Assembly (NCBI RefSeq): GCF_001307295.1 | Contig: NZ_CP012701.1 | Coordinates: 132,953 to 196,952, forward strand | Length of the DNA: 64,000 nt | Reading direction: 5' to 3' | DNA from: Sphingopyxis macrogoltabida | Lineage (GTDB): Bacteria; Pseudomonadota; Alphaproteobacteria; Sphingomonadales; Sphingomonadaceae | In this document: positions 36,193-44,211 of the stretch, one piece after another | Position numbering within the stretch: the stretch's first letter is position 1 | How the letters are laid out: each line of letters begins with the position of its first letter | Made by a program: the position numbers and the translations under genes | Notes under the pieces: model-generated | Database searches by the model: none | What the model was told of the DNA's origin: nothing | Seen by the model: the letters and a program-made list of their open reading frames with translations, nothing else

Positions 36193-36208
36193 CCTCCCCC
36201 TCCCCTTC
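36193..36208 (-). promoter_or_regulatory. Leader purine tract, copy E (before DUF7007-like gene)
   Basis: Gene strand reads GAAGGGGAGGGGGAGG, 34-49 nt before the ATG, overlapping the stop codon of the preceding gene. The 8-bp stem with the ribosome site in its loop lies between tract and ATG. Confidence 0.55.
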
Positions 36209-37493
36209 ACTCGAGAAGGCGGCGGGCTTGGCTGATAATTGCCTCAGGCGTCACGCTGCTGACGGCCATGGATACGACAAGCCCGGCCTGACCGAGACGC
36301 TCGCGCTCGATGCTGCGCAGCTCAAGATAGTCAGCATCATCCGACTGCAGGATCTGGAGCGCGAACTTGCACTCCACCCCGCTATGCTCATCGAGCAGCG
36401 CCACCAGGAAATCCGGCCTCGCTGAGCCCGCAGCCAGCGTTATGTCAAAGAGGACCTTCTTGACCGCCATCCTGACACCGAGACGGCGCAGTTCATACTG
36501 GGCCTGTTGGAGCGCGCGCAGCACGTCGCGATCATGGTCGCGCTCGGCGGGCACGAACTGGTTTCCGCTGAAGACGGGCTGGGCATAGGCGCGCAGCGCA
36601 AGGTATCCTTCGCGCCGGCTGTGCTCGCCGACGACAGCAAGCACCAGAAACGGGGGCTCGACCTCGGCCCGGATGATCCCGGTGTGCTGGATGCGATTGC
36701 GGATTTCGACAGTTCCGAGCCCCGTCACCACCTCGCTGGATGTGACCTCGCTCGCTTCGAGAAGCAGAAAGGCCTGCGGTGCAAACTCGGGCGGCCAGGT
36801 CTCGGCCGCAGCCCGCAATCGGGCATGGACGCGCCGTTTCTCGTAATCGATCGCGTTGGTGTAGAGATGATCCGACAGCCGAATGCCCGGCGCGATGTCG
36901 AGGCCCTGAGCAGCGCGCTTGAGGTGGCGCATTTCTTCGCTGATCGAGCCTGCGCGCCTGCCACTGGGCGGTAACTCGCGCAGGATGTTCGACCCTGCGC
37001 GTTCGAGCAGAAGCCAGAGCAGCTTGCCGAGGCGCGGGATGGCGACGCCGCGTGAGCGATCGTCAGGCTCTATGTCCTCTGGCCTCTGCGCAAGCTTCTC
37101 CGGTGCCTTCTGGTGTGCGCTGAACAGGCCTTTTGGCAGGCCGATGGCATAAAGCGAATCCTTCACGGTCTCGCGGATGCGCGGTGGCGCCTGCGGTAGA
37201 TGAAACGGGCAACCTGAATCGTGGCCAGGCCGTGAAGTAAGACGCCGGAGGTAATAGGTCTCCTGAAAACTGAGATATGCCGCGCTCATCAGCGGCGGTG
37301 GCCGCTCTGCCCCAAGGCAATCGCAGGCGATCCACTTGTGGTTCTCTCGCGCGGTGGAGACCAGTGAGACGCAAGCGCGGTGGTCGGCCTCGCTGCCCCG
37401 GCCTGTATACCAGCGCACCAGCGCAGCCTTCAGCTCGTCACTGATGGCGACCCTGCCGGTCTTTCCTGTGGTGTCCTTACCTACCAGCCACAT
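36207..37493 (-). CDS. Unknown protein with a PD-(D/E)XK-like C-terminal segment
   Basis: A 428-aa protein not assigned to a family. N-terminal part has cysteines in pairs (HKWIACDCLG, DSGCPFH with His), which may bind zinc. The C-terminal part (about 340-400) reads MAVKKVLFDITLAAGSARPDFLVALLDEHSGVECKFALQI; the order RPDF ... GVECKF matches the D-(x)n-ExK core of restriction-type nucleases. It is divergent from the LexA-box gene at 37561, so the 67-bp gap could control both. Function inferred only. Confidence 0.55.
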   Translation of the reverse strand: MWLVGKDTTGKTGRVAISDELKAALVRWYTGRGSEADHRACVSLVSTARENHKWIACDCLGAERPPPLMSAAYLSFQETYYLRRLTSRPGHDSGCPFHLPQAPPRIRETVKDSLYAIGLPKGLFSAHQKAPEKLAQRPEDIEPDDRSRGVAIPRLGKLLWLLLERAGSNILRELPPSGRRAGSISEEMRHLKRAAQGLDIAPGIRLSDHLYTNAIDYEKRRVHARLRAAAETWPPEFAPQAFLLLEASEVTSSEVVTGLGTVEIRNRIQHTGIIRAEVEPPFLVLAVVGEHSRREGYLALRAYAQPVFSGNQFVPAERDHDRDVLRALQQAQYELRRLGVRMAVKKVLFDITLAAGSARPDFLVALLDEHSGVECKFALQILQSDDADYLELRSIERERLGQAGLVVSMAVSSVTPEAIISQARRLLE

Positions 37494-37506
37494 GCATGAT
37501 CACGCC

Positions 37507-37536
37507 TTGACCCTGTCGCTTGTTCACGATATGTTC
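37507..37536 (+). promoter_or_regulatory. LexA-controlled promoter
   Basis: TTGACC (37507-37512) and TATGTT (37530-37535) are 17 bp apart. GTTC-N7-GTTC (37522-37525, 37533-37536) lies across the spacer and the -10 box, so LexA binding would block polymerase. The gene begins 25 bp downstream. Confidence 0.7.
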
Positions 37537-37560
37537 ATAATCTGCAGGAGCCCACAAATA

Positions 37561-37824
37561 ATGAACAAGGTCTTTGATATCGGCAAGTTCGACCTCGATG
37601 TCACGCTGCGCGACGCGGCGCTTGATCCGAATTGCCGTCCAACCAAGCGCATGCTCGCCAATGCCTCGATCGGAGTGGAGCCGTTCGATGCTTATTACTC
37701 AGCGCGCGAGCTCTATGAGACCTTGCAGGGCGTCTTTCAGGGCCTGATGGCCCTGTTCCTGCCCGCAATGCCGACTTTACCGAAGGCCCATCGTGGTATC
37801 TCGATCCCGGTCTTGGAGGGATGA
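37561..37824 (+). CDS. Hypothetical protein under SOS control
   Basis: An 87-aa protein (MNKVFDIGKFDLDVTLRDAALDPNCRPTKRML). The only plus-strand gene in the 24-44 kb island. GGAG precedes the ATG. No family recognised. Its promoter carries a full LexA box, so it may be expressed upon entry as single-stranded DNA or upon damage. It ends 19 bp from the convergent RES toxin gene. Confidence 0.6.
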   Translation: MNKVFDIGKFDLDVTLRDAALDPNCRPTKRMLANASIGVEPFDAYYSARELYETLQGVFQGLMALFLPAMPTLPKAHRGISIPVLEG

Positions 37825-37842
37825 TCGAGGAATAAGCGGCCA

Positions 37843-38337
37843 TCAGTTATTGCGAAGGCCAAGTCGGTCGTCGTCATCAACACACGTGATGCGCCCGTCC
37901 CAGCTCCACAGGACCAGATTGAGCGCGTCCGCAGGGGCACCGCGGGCGTAGCTCGGGACGACGATGCCGGCATAGCCTTGCGCGATCGCGGCCTCCGCCA
38001 GATCCTGCGTCGGGACCGGCTTGCCTGAGAGCATCCGATCACGCCACGCCGGGTCGGCGAGCTCAGCCGGTGCGATACCGAAATGCCGCAATGCAGCCGC
38101 ATCGCGGCCATCGAGCAGCGGTCCGATGTCGGCCTGATAAGCGACGAGCGTGGTGGGCTGGAGGGTGCCAACCTGATTGGCCTCGCGCAGCGCGGTCTCG
38201 GGGGCGAGGGAAGTATAGAGCGCGATGCGCCCGATGCGATTGAACCGTCCGCCAAACCGGGCCGCCCCCTCCCCTGAGAGGGGTTCGCGGGACCAGACCG
38301 GATTGTGGGCGCGGTAGAGCAGCCCGGTAAAGTGCAT
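37843..38337 (-). CDS. RES-domain toxin
   Basis: A 164-aa protein of the RES family, NAD-degrading toxins related to ADP-ribosyltransferases. The residues that name the family are visible: LYRAHNPVWS, ARFGGRFNRIGRIALYTSLAPETALREA (Arg, Glu) and a Ser in AGIVVPSYARG. It follows the Xre-type antitoxin by four bases. Confidence 0.88.
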   Translation of the reverse strand: MHFTGLLYRAHNPVWSREPLSGEGAARFGGRFNRIGRIALYTSLAPETALREANQVGTLQPTTLVAYQADIGPLLDGRDAAALRHFGIAPAELADPAWRDRMLSGKPVPTQDLAEAAIAQGYAGIVVPSYARGAPADALNLVLWSWDGRITCVDDDDRLGLRNN

Positions 38338-38341
38338 TGGA

Positions 38342-38692
38342 CTAGGCGTGGACGCCAGCGTCGACGGCGTCGATATAGGTCAACACGTCATCGGCCCGGT
38401 TGCTCTGTACCAGCTGCATGGCGGTCTGGCCCGAGAAACCCGGGAGCGGTTCCGAGCGGTACCAGGCATAGGCCAGCAAGGCCGAGCCAAAGCGCGGCTC
38501 GACCTTGTTGAGCACCTCGACCATTTGGCGAAGGCGGCGCTGGGTACGATCGGACGCGATCCGGTCTTTGCGCTGGATCGCGTCCTTGCCGAGGCCCAGC
38601 GAGCGTGCGAGTTCGTCGCTGGTGGTCCGCAGCGCGTCGACGATCTTGCGCGGAGCAAACGCGCCGTTGTCAGCGTAGTTTTGAATCGCCAT
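38342..38692 (-). CDS. Xre/MbcA/ParS-type antitoxin of the RES pair
   Basis: A 116-aa protein. The first half is helical with an HTH-like ALRTTSDELARSLGLGKDAIQRKDRI; the C-terminal DUF2384-like part (FGSALLAYAWYRSEPLPGFSGQTAMQLVQSNRADDVLTYIDAVDAG, read in parts) is typical of RES antitoxins. Start MAIQNYAD chosen by family length. Confidence 0.85.
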   Translation of the reverse strand: MAIQNYADNGAFAPRKIVDALRTTSDELARSLGLGKDAIQRKDRIASDRTQRRLRQMVEVLNKVEPRFGSALLAYAWYRSEPLPGFSGQTAMQLVQSNRADDVLTYIDAVDAGVHA

Positions 38693-38803
38693 TGCACTTT
38701 CCCATGAATTCTGACGCGATATAGCGTCAATCTTTGCGGTAATCAAGGTTTGCTGTGCCAGACCCAGCAGGTGTTCCGGTTCTGCCGCAGACGTTTCCCG
38801 CTC

Positions 38804-39004
38804 TTACAAAACCACGACCTGCAATTCGATCGCACCGGGAAGGCCCTCTTCTGCAGGCAGAACGCAGAAGGGCTGGAGCTTGCTGTCCGTCCTCACCACG
38901 GCATGGCTCTGCCCGGAATCTGCGGTCATCCGGATGGCGAGGCGCTCGGCATTGGCGCGTCCGCACAGGATCGCCCTTCTGGGATCGAGGCTCTGAAGCA
39001 GCAT
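38804..39004 (-). CDS. Small hypothetical protein
   Basis: A 66-aa protein (MLLQSLDPRRAILCGRANAERLAIRM). GGGAGG lies at good distance from the ATG, 18 bp after the DUF6927-like stop. Beta-rich. Family unknown; third gene of the 40299-38804 operon. Confidence 0.55.
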   Translation of the reverse strand: MLLQSLDPRRAILCGRANAERLAIRMTADSGQSHAVVRTDSKLQPFCVLPAEEGLPGAIELQVVVL

Positions 39005-39021
39005 GGGTTACCTCCCGAGCG

Positions 39022-39645
39022 TTACGGCGTTGCCGGGAAGAATGTGCGCGGCGCACGCTTGGGCGGCACGACTTCGAACCGGCGCTCCATCAATCTGCTG
39101 ATGCGGAACCGGCCTCGGCCATCGGGCGTGCTGAGTTCAATCTTCGCGCCGCGCTTTGTCACCCTGAATTCGGCGTGTTCGCTCCCGTCGGTGAACTTCA
39201 TGGGTTCAGGCAGCCGGATCATGTCGCCATCGGCGATCTTGCGTTCCTTCAGCCGCAGCTGCCGGTAGCACCGGTTGCGCCAGTCGAGGGCATAAGGGTG
39301 ATTGGTTGGCCCCAGCTCCTCGAGGATATTTCTGGGACATCCGGCCTCCACCGGCCCGGAGTTTTCATCCATGTCCTTATAGCCGAACAGGAGGCCGTCT
39401 GCGGCCTTGGGGTTCCAGCGCACCAGACAGATCACCGCGGAGATGGCGTGGGTCTGGTTGTTCGGTCCAAAGCGCTGGACAGCCGCGTAATAGGCCCCGG
39501 TTGTGGACACGCTTCTGATGACCCGGCATCCTTCAAAGCTGCCGGTTTCTTCATTCTCGCGCTCCCATGTGAGCTGATTGTCGAGATAGGCCTTGGGAGT
39601 GTCGAAGCCCCCCATTCCGGCACGGTGCATGTAAAGCCAGCCCAT
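39022..39645 (-). CDS. DUF6927-like protein
   Basis: A 207-aa protein. MGWLYMHRAGMGGFDTPKAYLDNQLTWERE at the N terminus, AYYAAVQRF, VICLVRWNPKAADGLLFGYKDMDENSGPVEAGCP in the middle match the DUF6927 family of plasmid and phage proteins, function unknown. It starts 12 bp after the preceding gene. Confidence 0.7.
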   Translation of the reverse strand: MGWLYMHRAGMGGFDTPKAYLDNQLTWERENEETGSFEGCRVIRSVSTTGAYYAAVQRFGPNNQTHAISAVICLVRWNPKAADGLLFGYKDMDENSGPVEAGCPRNILEELGPTNHPYALDWRNRCYRQLRLKERKIADGDMIRLPEPMKFTDGSEHAEFRVTKRGAKIELSTPDGRGRFRISRLMERRFEVVPPKRAPRTFFPATP

Positions 39646-39657
39646 GCGTGTTCTCCT

Positions 39658-40299
39658 TCAGATGAGCCCCGGCTGCGCCGGAGGTGCGATCTTCAATTCG
39701 CGCGCGATCCGCGCCGTGAGTGCGGGAATGTCTGCAAGGGCGGTGATCGGCGCTTTGCGCATCACCGCGCCAGGCGGTTTCCAGAACGGGTTGCGCCAGG
39801 CGAGACCCGGCTCGCCGAACCTTTCCGGGCTGATCCGGACATAGATACCTTCGGCTTCCAGCACATGCTCGCCCGCGAGCTGTTCCTGTGAGGTGTAATA
39901 GCTGATGCGGTAATCGGCGTGATCGAGCCCGATCCCTGCTGCGATCTGGCGGAGTGCGCGCGTGCCCTCGCGCCGGTAGTGGCGCAGCTCTTCGGGACGA
40001 TAGTCGATCCCGCGCTTGACCAGCGCAATGATCGCCGGTCTGTGCTTGAGCTCGGCAAGGCGTTCGATGCACTGGGACCGCAGCGCCTGGTCGTCTGCCT
40101 CACATTCGGTCGGCCTTCCGTCGGCAATGCGCTGAAGGTGGCGGGTGAGGAGCAGCACTGCCGGGCAGCTTCCAACCTGCCGGCCTGCAAGGCGGACATC
40201 ATCGACGGCCTCGTTCAATGCCCGCAGCGCATTCTCGAAGGTTGTCAGCCCGTCGGGCTGGAGTGCGCGGCGGTAACGGTAATCGATGTCGCAGGACAT
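39658..40299 (-). CDS. Hypothetical protein, first gene of a three-gene operon
   Basis: A 213-aa protein (MSCDIDYRYRRALQPDGLTTFENAL). Helical N-terminal half with cysteines, C-terminal half around EGIYVRISPERFGEPGLAWRN. No family recognised. The leader has a perfect 8-bp stem CCATTGCA/TGCAATGG (40312-40319/40323-40330) next to the ribosome site GGAAAGGAAG and a purine tract. Confidence 0.6.
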   Translation of the reverse strand: MSCDIDYRYRRALQPDGLTTFENALRALNEAVDDVRLAGRQVGSCPAVLLLTRHLQRIADGRPTECEADDQALRSQCIERLAELKHRPAIIALVKRGIDYRPEELRHYRREGTRALRQIAAGIGLDHADYRISYYTSQEQLAGEHVLEAEGIYVRISPERFGEPGLAWRNPFWKPPGAVMRKAPITALADIPALTARIARELKIAPPAQPGLI

Positions 40300-40330
40300 G
40301 AGGCTTCCTTTCCATTGCAAGATGCAATGG

Positions 40331-40346
40331 CCCCATCCCCCTTCCC
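40331..40346 (-). promoter_or_regulatory. Leader purine tract, copy F (before 39658-40299 gene)
   Basis: Gene strand reads GGGAAGGGGGATGGGG, 32-47 nt before the ATG and directly after the stop codon of the upstream gene; followed by the perfect 8-bp stem. Confidence 0.55.
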
Positions 40347-40739
40347 TCAATGCAGGCTGCGACGATGTTCGCTTAGGCCCTGCAGCGGCAACGGCTCGTA
40401 GATCATCGGTCGCAGGAGCGTGTTTGGCGCAATCTGTTCGAGGATTCGCGCAACTGCCGAGACGGCAGCGCCCGCCTCGGTTGTCTGGATGATGAGCGTT
40501 CGGCCTTGACCCGGAGCTGTACCAAGTGACCAACCGGCGTCCCCCTTGCCGAGAAGACCGTCCAGCACCTGGCGTGGATCCCTCTGGGGAAACAGGCCTG
40601 CGATATACTCAGCCAGCACACCGCCAATGGGCGCCCTCCCCCGGCCTGCAACATCGCCCGCATAACGGTGAAGCTGGGTGAGGCGAACGACCTCCTCGGG
40701 GGCTGGCTCAAGCACAAGCCGGAACTGGCGCCGTTTCAT
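40347..40739 (-). CDS. Hypothetical protein downstream of ardC
   Basis: A 130-aa protein (MKRRQFRLVLEPAPEEVVRLTQLHRYAGD). It overlaps the 3' end of the ArdC gene by 32 bases. Basic N terminus, then GLLGKGDAGWSLGTAPGQGRTLIIQTTEAG. No family recognised; coupling to ardC suggests a related role in protection. Confidence 0.55.
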   Translation of the reverse strand: MKRRQFRLVLEPAPEEVVRLTQLHRYAGDVAGRGRAPIGGVLAEYIAGLFPQRDPRQVLDGLLGKGDAGWSLGTAPGQGRTLIIQTTEAGAAVSAVARILEQIAPNTLLRPMIYEPLPLQGLSEHRRSLH

Positions 40740-41658
40740 CGGCTTCCTCCCCTTCATCCTCCGCAGGTTCGCTCTGGTAGCCTGAATAGGCCGCAAGATG
40801 GTTGAATGCCTGATCGGCCTTCGCGGCCGCGGTGATGATGGCCGTCTTGTCGGCCTTGAGGATCTCCAGCCAGTGCGAGACATAACTGGCATGGCTTTCG
40901 TGGAGGTCTGCCGGAAGGCCCAGTTCGTAGCAGATCCGGGCACTCACCTGCTCTGCTACCAGCTCCTCGAAAGCGTATGCCTTGTCGCCGAAGCGCTTGC
41001 CAAATTCGCGGGCAAGCCGAGAGGCATGGCCTGACCAATGGCCGAGTTCATGCGCTTTCGTAGCCACGAATCCGTCTTCGGTGTTAAAGACATTGGGGTG
41101 CGGAAGCTGAATGTAATCAGCGCCCGGCGAGTAGAACGCGCGGTCTCCGCCGAGGCGTATATCAGCCGGGACGGGTGCGAAGAAGCGCTCGATGGCAGCG
41201 GTCTTCTGCGAAGGCGTCGGCGGCGCTTCGGGCACCGGACTCGGATAGAAATGGGGCGGTAGGCCATCGATCTGCGAGGCGTTGAACACGCTGTAAGCGC
41301 GCATGAAGCGGATTGTTTTCGACGACTCTTCACCGGTCGCCTGGTCGACCGCGGTCTTCTTCGTGCTGTTGAAGTAGATGCTCGGCTCGGCGGTCTCGCC
41401 CTTGCGCACCTGTCCGCCAAGCTCGATGGCCTGGCGCCAGGTCATCCAGTAGCGTGAGCCATATCCATAGTGGTCGGCGACCGCCCAAAGATAGAGGCGG
41501 TTGATCCCTGTATAGGGGACGCCTGCAGCGCGCAGCGGCGCTCCGCCCATACCGGTCTTCTTCCAGGGTCGGCGCCAGGGCAGCGTTCCGGCCTCGATTG
41601 TAGCGATGATCAGATTGGTGATTTCCTGCGCGACGTCGCGCTTGGGTCGTTGGCGCAT
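40708..41658 (-). CDS. ardC: ArdC-type antirestriction protein
   Basis: A 316-aa protein. N-terminal ssDNA-binding domain (DUF1738; ITNLIIATIEAGTLPWRRPW, GINRLYLWAVADHYGYGSRYWMTWRQA), then a zincin-like metallopeptidase domain with KAHELGHWSGH. ArdC of pSa protects incoming single-stranded plasmid DNA from host endonucleases. The start MRQRPKRDV is chosen. A terminator separates it from parB, so it has its own promoter or depends on read-through. Confidence 0.92.
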   Translation of the reverse strand: MRQRPKRDVAQEITNLIIATIEAGTLPWRRPWKKTGMGGAPLRAAGVPYTGINRLYLWAVADHYGYGSRYWMTWRQAIELGGQVRKGETAEPSIYFNSTKKTAVDQATGEESSKTIRFMRAYSVFNASQIDGLPPHFYPSPVPEAPPTPSQKTAAIERFFAPVPADIRLGGDRAFYSPGADYIQLPHPNVFNTEDGFVATKAHELGHWSGHASRLAREFGKRFGDKAYAFEELVAEQVSARICYELGLPADLHESHASYVSHWLEILKADKTAIITAAAKADQAFNHLAAYSGYQSEPAEDEGEEADETAPVPACA

Positions 41659-41677
41659 TGGCCTGCTCCTCAACAAA

Positions 41678-41713
41678 AAGAGGCCCGGCTCACTCAGGCG
41701 AGTGGCCGGGCCA
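41678..41713 (-). terminator. Terminator between parB and ardC
   Basis: On the minus strand GGCCCGGCCACTC and GAGTGAGCCGGGCC (one bulge) pair around GCCT, followed by TCTTTTT. It lies 28 bp after the parB stop and 20 bp before the ardC start. Confidence 0.75.
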
Positions 41714-41740
41714 GGTCATCAGGAGGGGTGTTTTGCCGCC

Positions 41741-43834
41741 TTAGGCGGCTACCGCCGCTTCTTCACAGGCGACTTCTGGTTGATGGTCATCGATGAGCTC
41801 GTCGGCCTCGCTGTCGGCTTCACCGTCATCGCCATCGCAGACGTCGGCGACAGGTTCGCTTTCGTCGGTGTCCGGGATGGCCGGATCAGTGGGATTGGCA
41901 GCAATCGTGAACTTCATGCCTTCAGGCAACCAGGCCAGCGCTGCTTCCTTGACGTCCTGTTCAACGATCGCCTTGCCGGCGAAGATCGTCTCGCAGGTCT
42001 TGGCGAGGTCAGCCTTCTTCGATGCGGCATAACGCGCCGCAAGATCGCTGCCGCCGACTTCGGTCAGTGCCGCAAGACACGAGGTCTTGCTCACGCGGTC
42101 GAAGAAATTCTCGGCCGTCGGCCGCCACATCGCTGCAACGTCGATGTCGAGCATACTGCCCATGACAGCATGGATCGGATGGTATTCCGAACCATAGCCC
42201 TTCTTGGCTTCGAGCGAGATGGCCACCGCATAGGCCAGCCACGCCGCCTTGGCTTCGTCGGCAAGTTCCCGGAAGGCAATGAAGCGCTGTGCTGCACAGC
42301 CATGTTCCTGCCATGCCGTGTCGAGCGCGTTTTCGGCCTCGGCGAGAATCCCTTCGGCTGTGGACTGCGAAAGTTCTCCGGTCGCAGGATCGCTGGGTCG
42401 TCCGCCCTTGATCGAGGTGCCCCGGCTTTCATAGCTGCGGCTGTCAGCCAGCGCGAAGATGGCGAAGTCGAGCGCGAGCCCGGCATCACTGAGGAGGGAT
42501 GCTGACAGGATATTGCGGCGCTGGACCGAAAGCTCGTCGAACAGGCGGGCGCTGATGGGCTTTTCCGTACCCGGCGCAACTGCCTCGGGCCTGGAAGGTG
42601 CAGCGCTGCCTCGCTTGGTGGAACCTGGCACCGGCTCTTCGGCCGTCGCTGTCACCTTGCCATTCTCATCGGTCTCGAACGAAAGGCGCTTTTCGCTGTA
42701 GTAATCGGCCTCGAGGACCATTTCGCCGCGGGTGGTGAGAACCAGGAACCGTCCGGCCTCATTGCGCCATTCTTCGGGCAGTTCGCGCACCGGGTTATTG
42801 AGGTCACTGCGCTCAGCATCGAGATCTTCATACTCGGCCTCGAGCTGCCCAAAATCGGCCTCGTCGCCTTCATTGCCTTCGTCGATGATCTCGCTGATTT
42901 CTTCCATCCGGGCATCGATCGCGTCAATTCGGGCACGTGCTTCTTCGGAAAGCGGTGCGGGCGGGAGGCGAACCGCAGTAACGCCCATTTCGCTGCGCGC
43001 CTGCCAGGAATTGGTCGACGCCACCGGGCTAATCCAGGCAAGGCCCGTTTCAGCAGCGATCCGCTGGGCTCCGGCTTCCATCTTCTCGGCCGCAAGCCTG
43101 TGGGCGATCTCGATGTCGATCCAGCGATCATCTGCGGCTTCGCTGAAGAGGTCGCGTTCGATCTTGCCGCCGGCGGCCACATAGGCATCTTCGCCAATCA
43201 GCAGCGCAATCGGGTCGTTGCCGCGCATGGAACCGCTCGCCACCATACGCCGGATGGCATCGGCGCTTGGGTTATAGGCATAGCGCATCTGCTCAAAGAC
43301 CCGCAGCTGCACCTCGTGCTGATCGGTAGCAGCATAGGCTTTCGCGATTTCGAGAGTGACATCGCCCTTGGCAAGCGCTTCGAAGATCGGCTCGGCGAGA
43401 TTGGCGAGCCGCAGACGGCCTTCCACAAAGCGCTGGGTGAGGCCAAAGCGTTTGGCGACCGCGGCAACATCGCTGCCTTCCTTGATGAAGTGCTGGAAGG
43501 CGCGGCATTCCTCAGCCGGTGACATCCCGACGCGCTGGAAGTTCTCAGCCAGCGAGGCCTCGCCAGCTTCCTCTTCGCTGCCCTCAAGCAGCTTGCATTC
43601 GATCTCGGTATCGGGGTCCCACGCACCGCGCGCGACGATCATCTCGATGGCTCGCAGCCGGCGACCACCGGCGATGACGGCAAACTTGCCGCGCTTCTTA
43701 CTCTTGGTGACCAGCAGGTTCTGCAAAAGGCCGCGCGCTTCGATGTCGGCGGAAAGCTGGATATCGTCTTCTTCGCTGCGCGTTTTGCGCACGTTGGCAT
43801 CGCTCAGATAGAGCCGGGAAAAGGGAATAAGCAT
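41741..43834 (-). CDS. ParB/RepB/Spo0J-family nuclease-domain protein
   Basis: A 697-aa protein. N-terminal ParB-like domain: LIPFSRLYLSDANVRKT, LLQNLLVTKS, FAVIAGGRRLRAIEMI (GGRRLRA is the CTP-binding box) and ENFQRVGMSPAEECRAFQHF; then a KorB-like HTH (DVAAVAKRFGLTQRFVEGRLRLANL). The long C terminus is acidic. No parA is beside it, so it belongs to the plasmid ParB-like regulators common near ardC, perhaps not to partition. AGGAG sets the start. Purine tract in the leader. Confidence 0.88.
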   Translation of the reverse strand: MLIPFSRLYLSDANVRKTRSEEDDIQLSADIEARGLLQNLLVTKSKKRGKFAVIAGGRRLRAIEMIVARGAWDPDTEIECKLLEGSEEEAGEASLAENFQRVGMSPAEECRAFQHFIKEGSDVAAVAKRFGLTQRFVEGRLRLANLAEPIFEALAKGDVTLEIAKAYAATDQHEVQLRVFEQMRYAYNPSADAIRRMVASGSMRGNDPIALLIGEDAYVAAGGKIERDLFSEAADDRWIDIEIAHRLAAEKMEAGAQRIAAETGLAWISPVASTNSWQARSEMGVTAVRLPPAPLSEEARARIDAIDARMEEISEIIDEGNEGDEADFGQLEAEYEDLDAERSDLNNPVRELPEEWRNEAGRFLVLTTRGEMVLEADYYSEKRLSFETDENGKVTATAEEPVPGSTKRGSAAPSRPEAVAPGTEKPISARLFDELSVQRRNILSASLLSDAGLALDFAIFALADSRSYESRGTSIKGGRPSDPATGELSQSTAEGILAEAENALDTAWQEHGCAAQRFIAFRELADEAKAAWLAYAVAISLEAKKGYGSEYHPIHAVMGSMLDIDVAAMWRPTAENFFDRVSKTSCLAALTEVGGSDLAARYAASKKADLAKTCETIFAGKAIVEQDVKEAALAWLPEGMKFTIAANPTDPAIPDTDESEPVADVCDGDDGEADSEADELIDDHQPEVACEEAAVAA

Positions 43835-43879
43835 CGTCGTCACTCCTGATGTGCACCCGGCAATCACCCGGGCACACAT

Positions 43880-43897
43880 CCCCTCCCCCTCCCCTTC
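43880..43897 (-). promoter_or_regulatory. Leader purine tract, copy G (before the ParB-like gene)
   Basis: Gene strand reads GAAGGGGAGGGGGAGGGG, 46-63 nt before the ATG. A stem-loop (CCCGG/CCGGG plus TGTG/CACA) lies between tract and ribosome site. Confidence 0.55.
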
Positions 43898-44211
43898 TGA
43901 TTTGCGTTTCACGCAGACCTCAGGGTTATTCGTTGTCGCCCCACGGATGCAAAGCGTGGCATTCTTCGGATTTGGAGCGCGCGGCTCGTCAGAGGTCAGA
44001 ATGCCCTAATGGTTGGATGCTCATGAGGAGGCGATCCTTGGATCGCCACAATTCACAGCCCGAGCAGCCAGATTCGGATGCCGACCGTGGCTCAGCCGGT
44101 CGCGACTGCCAGAATCGCCGTCTAGTTCTGCCCGAAGCGGACATGCCGCTTTCGGGATGGCGCATCACACCCGCGAGTGTCGCAAAGTGGGTGGTTTTCT
44201 GCCGTTGGGCA
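43898..44211. other. Gene-free stretch at the backbone-cargo border
   Basis: No gene supported. CCCGAAGCGG/CCGCTTTCGGG forms a stem with one bulge at 44131-44156. This is where the backbone island ends and the permease-ars cargo begins; no target repeat could be recognised. Confidence 0.4.
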
